A model generated the notes under the pieces. It saw nothing but the letters and a program-made list of their open reading frames with translations, was not told where the DNA came from and ran no database searches. From positions 62,001 to 126,000 of the forward strand of contig JAZQDD010000023.1 of assembly GCA_045546615.1 (NCBI GenBank): a DNA stretch of 64,000 nucleotides, read 5' to 3'. The position numbers and the translations under genes are program-made. This document shows positions 58,646 through 64,000 of this stretch, piece after piece (position 1 is the first letter of the stretch; the number at the start of each line of letters is the position of its first letter). This DNA comes from CAG-390 sp045546615 (lineage in GTDB: Bacteria; Bacillota; Clostridia; Oscillospirales; CAG-272).

Positions 58646-59208
58646 ATTGTTTCTCCTGTAATTTCGGGATAGTCCTCAATAGCGCGGATATTGTTCGCCA
58701 TCTCCGTCCAGTTTGTTGCCTGCTTGTACTCTTCAAGCAGCGCCGATGGAACGTATACATATCCATTCCCATTATTATGTATCGGTGTTCCTACAAACAC
58801 ATATTTGCTTACAATGCTGCAGACCTTATTCGTACGAATTATCAAAGTTTTAATTGCATTAGAACCATAAAAAGCATAATTTTCAAGCAAATTGAGGCTT
58901 GAAAAATCCGCTTTTACAAGATTCGTACACTCTCTGAATCCACTCTGCCCAACCTGCGTAACGTTGGGAAGTACTATGCTTTTTAGATTTGTATGACACA
59001 TGAAAGCATACCGTTTGATAGCTGTCAGATGTGAATTTTTCAAAACTTCAACACCGCCGTCCACAAAACTCTCCAAATACGCGCTCACACTTCTGATTTT
59101 GGGTGCTACGTTTTCCGAGCGCATAAGCGCGCTGTCCTCGGCAGAATAGCGCACGGCATCAAGTATATCCTGCCAATCCTCTTGCGGCATGATCACCTGT
59201 TTGCTCAC
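58642..59208 (-). CDS. LRR (BspA-type) protein of the phage tail module
   Basis: A 188-residue protein with a 50-residue N-terminal segment (KQVIMPQEDWQDILDAVRYSAED) seen in phage baseplate or tail proteins, then four to five BspA-type leucine-rich repeats (LKNSHLTAIKRYAFMCHTNLKSIVLPNVTQVGQSGFREC). LRR repeats here could be receptor-binding. It overlaps both neighbours by 4 nt. The same LRR family forms the sensor of the sigma-LRR protein encoded at 48773-53128, but the repeats are much more diverged. Confidence 0.8.
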   Translation of the reverse strand: MSKQVIMPQEDWQDILDAVRYSAEDSALMRSENVAPKIRSVSAYLESFVDGGVEVLKNSHLTAIKRYAFMCHTNLKSIVLPNVTQVGQSGFRECTNLVKADFSSLNLLENYAFYGSNAIKTLIIRTNKVCSIVSKYVFVGTPIHNNGNGYVYVPSALLEEYKQATNWTEMANNIRAIEDYPEITGETI

Positions 59209-59780
59209 ATTGCCACCTCCCCTGCGTTAATAAAATTCTTGGAAACAATTTTCGCAATTTCGGTTTTGTCTGCCGCGGTAAGGATGTAATCCTTACCCTT
59301 GAGGGAAGCTATCCACTCTTCCTCGCTGCCCTCAAAGCCATGTTCAAGTGCAATTTCGTATGCTGATTTTCCGCAGAGCGCCCCCGCCTGTATCAGTGAT
59401 ACTATCTGGGCATACACGTCCTGCGTAGGCCCTGCCGAGTCAACACCGCCCGGCTCTTTTGTTTGCAATACGCGAAGTCTGCCGCAAAGGCTGATAAGGC
59501 GAACGCCGCCTCGCGTACCGTCAAGCACATACTCGGCTGTTCCCGCCGCCGCCATTACCTCGGGCGGGACAACAACATCCGAGCCATTTGCCATCACTTC
59601 GACGGCGTCGCTACCGTTAGCGGGGAAAAACGTTACGCGCCGTACAAGCCCGTCCCACGCATCGCCAAACTCGAACTTAAGTGTGGAAACGCCATAGCTT
59701 TTCTCCGTGCCGACGACTGCCCAATCAGGCACTAATCTGTACCCGTCAGCCTTTATACTTATCTTATTTGTCTGTTCCAT
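59205..59780 (-). CDS. Phage tail-associated structural protein
   Basis: A 191-residue protein. The N-terminal beta-rich domain (VSTLKFEFGDAWDGLVRRVTFFPANG) and the C-terminal motif GKSAYEIALEHGFEGSEEEWIASLKG are both typical of phage tail or baseplate proteins in Firmicutes. It is the first gene of the tail-tip/lysis cassette, with AAAGGAA before the ATG. Confidence 0.8.
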   Translation of the reverse strand: MEQTNKISIKADGYRLVPDWAVVGTEKSYGVSTLKFEFGDAWDGLVRRVTFFPANGSDAVEVMANGSDVVVPPEVMAAAGTAEYVLDGTRGGVRLISLCGRLRVLQTKEPGGVDSAGPTQDVYAQIVSLIQAGALCGKSAYEIALEHGFEGSEEEWIASLKGKDYILTAADKTEIAKIVSKNFINAGEVAM

Positions 59781-59818
59781 AATGTTCCTTTCCTTTTCTT
59801 TTCCGTTATCCCGCTATT

Positions 59819-59846
59819 ATTATAAACTAAAAAAAGAGGCTGTGAC
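59819..59846 (-). promoter_or_regulatory. Promoter candidate of the tail/lysis cassette
   Basis: Minus-strand TATAAT (59819-59824) with a weak -35 GTCACA (59841-59846) and a 16-bp spacer. It lies directly after a terminator. Confidence 0.5.
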
Positions 59847-59880
59847 TGACAGATTTCTGTCAGAAACAGTCTCAAAAGTC
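59835..59880 (-). terminator. Second terminator after the InlB-repeat lipoprotein
   Basis: Stem containing CTGACAG / CTGTCAG (59846-59863) with outer pairs, followed on the minus strand by a T-run at 59829-59835. Confidence 0.7.
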
Positions 59881-59886
59881 TCAAAA

Positions 59887-59920
59887 GGCGCAGTCGGTAT
59901 CACCAACTGCGCCTATATTT
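59887..59920 (-). terminator. First terminator after the InlB-repeat lipoprotein
   Basis: GGCGCAGT / ACTGCGCC stem followed on the minus strand by TTTTGAG. Confidence 0.8.
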
Positions 59921-59923
59921 AGT

Positions 59924-62323
59924 TTACGCCGTAGTTTCAGCCTCAATTTTATAAACGACGCTGATTCCCTCTGCCTCGCCTTCCACAACGAGTGCGGCAT
60001 CATATATATACAGGATCTTTTCATCCGCGTTATAGAAAAAGCCGTCGAACTCCGCCTCTTCCTCACTGCCGTAGTATGGCAGCCAAACGCCGTCAAGACC
60101 AACTGTAAGGGTGGGTGACCATGCAGCCACAAAAACAACGTCGTTGTCGGGCATCGAAATATCATCACCGTAGCCATTAGGCAAACCGCTGATGCAGGTC
60201 CAGCCCGATGTATATTCTCCGCTGCGGTAAAATTCAATATCCGATATGCTGAACTCCGAGCTGTATTCTATCTCGTCGGAGAAAATTACGTTTCCGTCCT
60301 CCATGTCATAGAAAATTATATTGTGTACGTTGGGAACGAAAACTCCGTCAACTCTCACGTCCTCGGCAGGCATAACAAATGTTGTACCAACGACCTCATC
60401 CACGCTTACCACATACTCGAAGGTGTGACCGGTCTTTTCCTCCACGGGGCGCAACGCCACGGTAGTTCCTGCCAAATGAGTATCGGTATACGTCAGAACG
60501 CCGTCAACATAATAGAAAACGCTGAACTCCGCACGCTCAAACGTACCGTACAAAACCGTATCGGCAGACGGCATTGCGAAAGAGCCGCTTGAAATATCTA
60601 TCGTTTTATCATCACAGTACCAACCGTCAAACCTGACTCCGTCGCTCTCATCAATAGTGATAAGAGTCACCGCCGAGCCTGCATAGTACGGTATCTTAAC
60701 GTAGATCTCGCCATCTATCATGTAAGTGAGATAATAAACGGGTTGCTCAAAGGTATAAACTGCGCTGTACTCGGCATTTTCCGTTAAAGCCGTCGGGATA
60801 TCCTTGCTCCATCCCGCAAAGGTAAACACTACGTTGCCGTATACGAGAGTATCGGCGGCAGGCGGCTCGGGAGCAACAAGCGCATCGCCGTAGTATCCGC
60901 TTATCTTGACTGTAGTGCTTCCGTCGGCAAACTTACCCTTGTCGGTAGTAAATACCGCCGTGTACACTTTCTTTTCGGATATCTCCCATTGTGCCTCAAG
61001 GCTGATATCAGCCTGCACCGAAAGCTCCTCTCCGACAGGGTGAAGAACCCCGGTCTTGTCAAGCCAGCCCGAGATAGCATAGTATCCTACCTCGTCCTCG
61101 CGCGTTCTGTCGGGAAGCGTCAGCGTTTCGCCCTTATGGACAGTTTCGGTGAAAAGCACCTCGCCGCTTTGCTCAAACGATATGGTGTAGCTTGCGGCGT
61201 TTCTCCACTTAACGATAACGGTCCATACGGTATCGTTCTGAAAAAGCTCAACACCTCTCGTTTCATAAAACTCGCCGTCCTCGCTGACAAGCTCGTAGGT
61301 AGCATTTTTATATTTATCCACTATTTCCAGCGCACTGCTGTATCCGAGAGTAAACGTCGCTGACTTTCCGCCGCCCGGCAGTGAGCCGCGCTCGGTAACT
61401 ACCGTTACGGTATATATCTTTTCGGAAACGTCATAGTCCGCATTGAGCGTCACCGCGCTCGTCATTGTGACCTCGCTGACCTTTTCGTCCTTGGTATTCT
61501 TATAAGCTGAAAATGTATATACTTTTTCTCCGTCGGCATCTCTCGTCGGTGCTTCAAGCTCGGAAACGTTTACGGTAGCTCCTTTTTCGTGCCATATCTC
61601 GAGCTTCGGCTCTCCCTTAAAATTACCCTTGCCCGCATTCAGAGTGAGCAGGCAGTAGTACTTCACGTCGGGTTTGAGAAACACGGGAGCTTTTGCTGTG
61701 AGCGAAGAGTCGTACGTCTCCCACTCGTTGCCGTCAGCGGAATACAGCCATCCCGCAACGTCAACGCGCTCACCCTCGTCAAGTGTGGGCAAATATGCGT
61801 TCTCAATCAAAGATGCGGGGAGCTTTTGTCCAAAATCGACCTCTGTCGTGTATGTGTTTGAGTCCGCGCCCATAACGCTGACGGTGACCTTCTCGGGGTA
61901 TTCATATTTGGCTACGTATGCATAATGGCATTCACCGCAAAGCGATAAAAGCTCGGCGTGACCGCCCACGCGGCTCTGAGGCTCGCCATTTGCTACAAGC
62001 TCACCGACAGCCTCCAGCGGTAAAAGCTCGGATATCGCCCCGTTAAGCTCCCATCCGACAAAGTATGCATCGGGCGTATGCGCCTCGGGAAGCACGGGAG
62101 TCTCCCCTACGCGGTAATATCCGAAATCAAAGCGCCATGAATCAGCATACGGATAGAGAAATCCTACGCGCATATACTCGCGCGCTTCTGTTTCGGGCGG
62201 CGCGTCGGTTGCGGGCGCTTGCGTTGTTACGTCGGTAGTGTCCGCACCGCCGTCCGAGGGCGTGCAAGCCGCCAAAGTCAACAACACAAGGCATATTATC
62301 AGGCATATATATATCTTCTTCAC
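59924..62323 (-). CDS. Large lipoprotein with InlB B-type repeats
   Basis: A 799-residue exported protein. A lipoprotein signal ends at LTLAAC (Cys20), followed by a Thr/Asp/Pro linker and at least five to six beta-grasp repeats of the InlB B/Flg_new type, recognisable by FxGWxxxG-like cores (VGWELNG, AISGWLDKTG, FAGWSKDI, FDGWYCDD) and LTENAEYSAVY-type ends. No enzyme domain is visible. Such repeats usually serve as surface spacers or adhesion domains. It is followed by two terminators. Confidence 0.88.
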   Translation of the reverse strand: MKKIYICLIICLVLLTLAACTPSDGGADTTDVTTQAPATDAPPETEAREYMRVGFLYPYADSWRFDFGYYRVGETPVLPEAHTPDAYFVGWELNGAISELLPLEAVGELVANGEPQSRVGGHAELLSLCGECHYAYVAKYEYPEKVTVSVMGADSNTYTTEVDFGQKLPASLIENAYLPTLDEGERVDVAGWLYSADGNEWETYDSSLTAKAPVFLKPDVKYYCLLTLNAGKGNFKGEPKLEIWHEKGATVNVSELEAPTRDADGEKVYTFSAYKNTKDEKVSEVTMTSAVTLNADYDVSEKIYTVTVVTERGSLPGGGKSATFTLGYSSALEIVDKYKNATYELVSEDGEFYETRGVELFQNDTVWTVIVKWRNAASYTISFEQSGEVLFTETVHKGETLTLPDRTREDEVGYYAISGWLDKTGVLHPVGEELSVQADISLEAQWEISEKKVYTAVFTTDKGKFADGSTTVKISGYYGDALVAPEPPAADTLVYGNVVFTFAGWSKDIPTALTENAEYSAVYTFEQPVYYLTYMIDGEIYVKIPYYAGSAVTLITIDESDGVRFDGWYCDDKTIDISSGSFAMPSADTVLYGTFERAEFSVFYYVDGVLTYTDTHLAGTTVALRPVEEKTGHTFEYVVSVDEVVGTTFVMPAEDVRVDGVFVPNVHNIIFYDMEDGNVIFSDEIEYSSEFSISDIEFYRSGEYTSGWTCISGLPNGYGDDISMPDNDVVFVAAWSPTLTVGLDGVWLPYYGSEEEAEFDGFFYNADEKILYIYDAALVVEGEAEGISVVYKIEAETTA

Positions 62324-62408
62324 GGCTGTACCACCCTTCCTTAATAAATTAAATCACGAATTATCAAATGCAATTGCGTTTGCAAGCATCAGTCCGTTCA
62401 AACGCGCT

Positions 62409-64000
62409 TTAAAATATATTGTCGGCGAAAACGAAAACGTATACTACCTCACCCGTGTACCCTCTAAGGTCATAGGGATCGGATTCTATTGTAAACTCTT
62501 CTATTATACGTCCGCTATCACGCTGTTCTTTCAGCCAAGCTCTCATTTTAGTGTTTTCAGACTCGGTGAGAAGCAGGAAATATCTGTCCGTGTCCTTATC
62601 CTCATAGCTGTCAAGAGGCTGCTGATAATTATACTTTGTAGGTCTTTCCATTCCGGGATAGAGATTTGCAACCTGCACCTCTCCATCGGAATACATAGTT
62701 ATGATCTCAGCCCACCAGAAGTTAGCATAGCCGTATTTCAAGCCCTTTTCCTCAAGAACACGCGCACTTGTGTGCCAAGAATTGCTACGGTCGCTATCAG
62801 GGTCACACGACATAACAGCCGCGCCGCCAAAAGCAGACATTCCGATAAGTACCGCCAATATAAGGCAACCAAACCTTGCCGCAACGACACTTGCTTGTTG
62901 TTTAAGCTCAATTGCAGCAAAATAAGTTACCATGACCGATGTTCCGAGCATGGGAACAAGACGCCAATTCGCTCCGCCGAGCTTTCCGCACACGGTAGCA
63001 AAGATGATGAATGCGCTGACTGCGAAGTGACCGATGAGAACAGCTTTCAGCGCCGCGCTCTTTATCTTGTTATAGCGGCACGCGAGTATTATCGGCGCAA
63101 CCAACAACACTATCGCACCCACCATACGAAGGATGTTTATCACGGATTCGAAACTTGCCAGAGGATCGCCGTCCGCAACGCTTACTCCTATCAGAGTAAA
63201 CCAGTTGTTGAAGAAATTAAGAAAATTGTTTGCCCACGTTGAGATGGAGCTGTAAGCCGAATACGCATCCGCGTAACCCGCAGTAACACCGCCCGAGATC
63301 TTGTCGATCATACCAAAGCCAAGCATGGAAAACAAAAAGACGCCGCCAATCAAGATCCACGAATTGTAATTTTTTCGGTCAAGGAGCTTACGCTCGCCGT
63401 TGAAAAACATTTCCGCGGCAAATCCTGCCATCAATGGCAGAGTAAAGCATACCAAGGCCTGAAGTCCGTTAGTAGCGGCAACAAATGAGAATACAGCCAA
63501 AACGAGCACTCTGACGGTAGACCTTGTCTGACTTTCGGCAGGGCTCTTTGCGGTTTCGTTCTTGCGAAGTATCCTCAACACAAGACCGAAGCCAAAGCAG
63601 AAGAACAGCAAGCCGAGGTTATAGTAGAAGATATGCTCCCACATTATTTCCAAGAGCTTGGAGCTGTTCGACAGCACGAGCATCACAACGCTGACAAATC
63701 CGCCGCTGACGGTATAGCTGTATCCCATGCCGCGAGCCATGTACATGAGCGCCGCCGCAAAAAGAATGGCAAACAGCACAAGTCCGCACAATTGCGCCGT
63801 TACGGAATATCCGAAAATCGCAACAAAAGGCAGGAATATCAGATTTCCGCCAAAGGGGAGTATGGCGGCGTAGGCAAAATTATCAGATATCAGCTTTCCT
63901 GATTCAAAGGTAGCCCAAGCCCAACGAAGTGAATCGGTGGAGTCAGAGGTCATATGCGCCTCGGCAGGGCAAAGTATATAATAAATGATAATAAATATTC
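62409..64000 (-). CDS. Polytopic membrane protein, cut by the right window edge
   Basis: At least 530 residues with about ten membrane helices. The frame is still open at 64000; upstream of the first internal Met (63953) it reads hydrophobic residues and then CPAEAHMTSDSTDSLRWAW, so the true start lies beyond the window. The C-terminal 110 residues are a soluble domain (LYPGMERPTKYNYQQPLDSYED). The layout resembles PMT/GT-C-type glycosyltransferases or related envelope proteins, with a long hydrophilic loop between the first helices expected outside the window. Function is unassigned. Confidence 0.75.
   Translation of the reverse strand, partial: IFIIIYYILCPAEAHMTSDSTDSLRWAWATFESGKLISDNFAYAAILPFGGNLIFLPFVAIFGYSVTAQLCGLVLFAILFAAALMYMARGMGYSYTVSGGFVSVVMLVLSNSSKLLEIMWEHIFYYNLGLLFFCFGFGLVLRILRKNETAKSPAESQTRSTVRVLVLAVFSFVAATNGLQALVCFTLPLMAGFAAEMFFNGERKLLDRKNYNSWILIGGVFLFSMLGFGMIDKISGGVTAGYADAYSAYSSISTWANNFLNFFNNWFTLIGVSVADGDPLASFESVINILRMVGAIVLLVAPIILACRYNKIKSAALKAVLIGHFAVSAFIIFATVCGKLGGANWRLVPMLGTSVMVTYFAAIELKQQASVVAARFGCLILAVLIGMSAFGGAAVMSCDPDSDRSNSWHTSARVLEEKGLKYGYANFWWAEIITMYSDGEVQVANLYPGMERPTKYNYQQPLDSYEDKDTDRYFLLLTESENTKMRAWLKEQRDSGRIIEEFTIESDPYDLRGYTGEVVYVFVFADNIF

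Noticed and set aside
53574..59780. A complete prophage from the repressor to the amidase
   Set aside because: There is no integrase, replication, packaging, capsid or main tail genes; an ABC-F gene lies in between, and the tail/lysis genes have their own promoter.

Overview
The window looks like a chromosomal segment of a strictly anaerobic, gut-type member of Clostridia (Oscillospirales or Christensenellales-like). This is inferred from gene content: feoAB, Rex, a flavodiiron protein with desulfoferrodoxin, a SpoVAC-like sporulation protein, DnaD/DnaI primosome genes, BspA-type leucine-rich repeats, PETT spacers and short GGAGG ribosome binding sites. Sigma-A promoters are very close to consensus (TTGACA-N17-TATAAT) and most genes end at clear hairpin terminators. 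No rRNA and no CRISPR array were seen; one tRNA (Trp) was found.

Layout. 1-2.6 kb: feoB (cut by the left edge), feoA and tyrS. 3-7.8 kb: an XRE/TPR regulator, the operon prmC-cimA-ddl, and a small Cys/Asp-rich membrane protein. 8-10.5 kb: an accessory islet behind tRNA-Trp with a duplicated tRNA 3' end, two identical 86-bp repeats, two arrays of small hairpins separated by a repeated word, a four-helix-bundle protein and two unknown genes. 10.5-18.5 kb: a membrane XRE regulator, a glycerophosphodiesterase, the oxygen-defence operon fprA-dfx-bcp, an ECF transporter S component, malQ and a split chromate-type transporter. 18.5-27 kb: the operon pyk-atpZ-atpI-atpBEFHAGDC, whose c subunit carries a two-carboxylate motif of the kind known from Na+-coupled synthases. 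27-29.6 kb: a GH36 enzyme and a lone spoVAC-like gene.

29.7-35.2 kb: a housekeeping operon (dCMP deaminase, lipoprotein, rimI, tsaD, rex, dnaD, dnaI). 35.2-38.2 kb: a second XRE/TPR regulator, a 311-bp inverted-repeat element, a LytTR/DUF3021 pair and a second copy of a 220-bp MITE. 38.2-48.7 kb: two heterodimeric ABC exporter pairs, one under a MarR regulator, with gpsA and a surface SGNH hydrolase between them. 48.8-53.1 kb: the most unusual gene, a 1451-residue protein that starts as an ECF sigma factor, crosses the membrane, and continues as a repeat-rich extracellular region ending in BspA-type leucine-rich repeats. It looks like a sigma factor wired directly to a surface receptor.

53.1-57.1 kb: small genes, a LexA/CI-like repressor reading against a small zinc-ribbon/sigma-like operon through interleaved opposing promoters, and an ABC-F ATPase. 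57.1-59.8 kb: a compact phage-derived tail-tip and lysis cassette (tail protein, LRR protein, small proteins, holin, amidase) without the rest of a phage. 59.9-64 kb: a large InlB-repeat lipoprotein and a polytopic membrane protein cut by the right edge.
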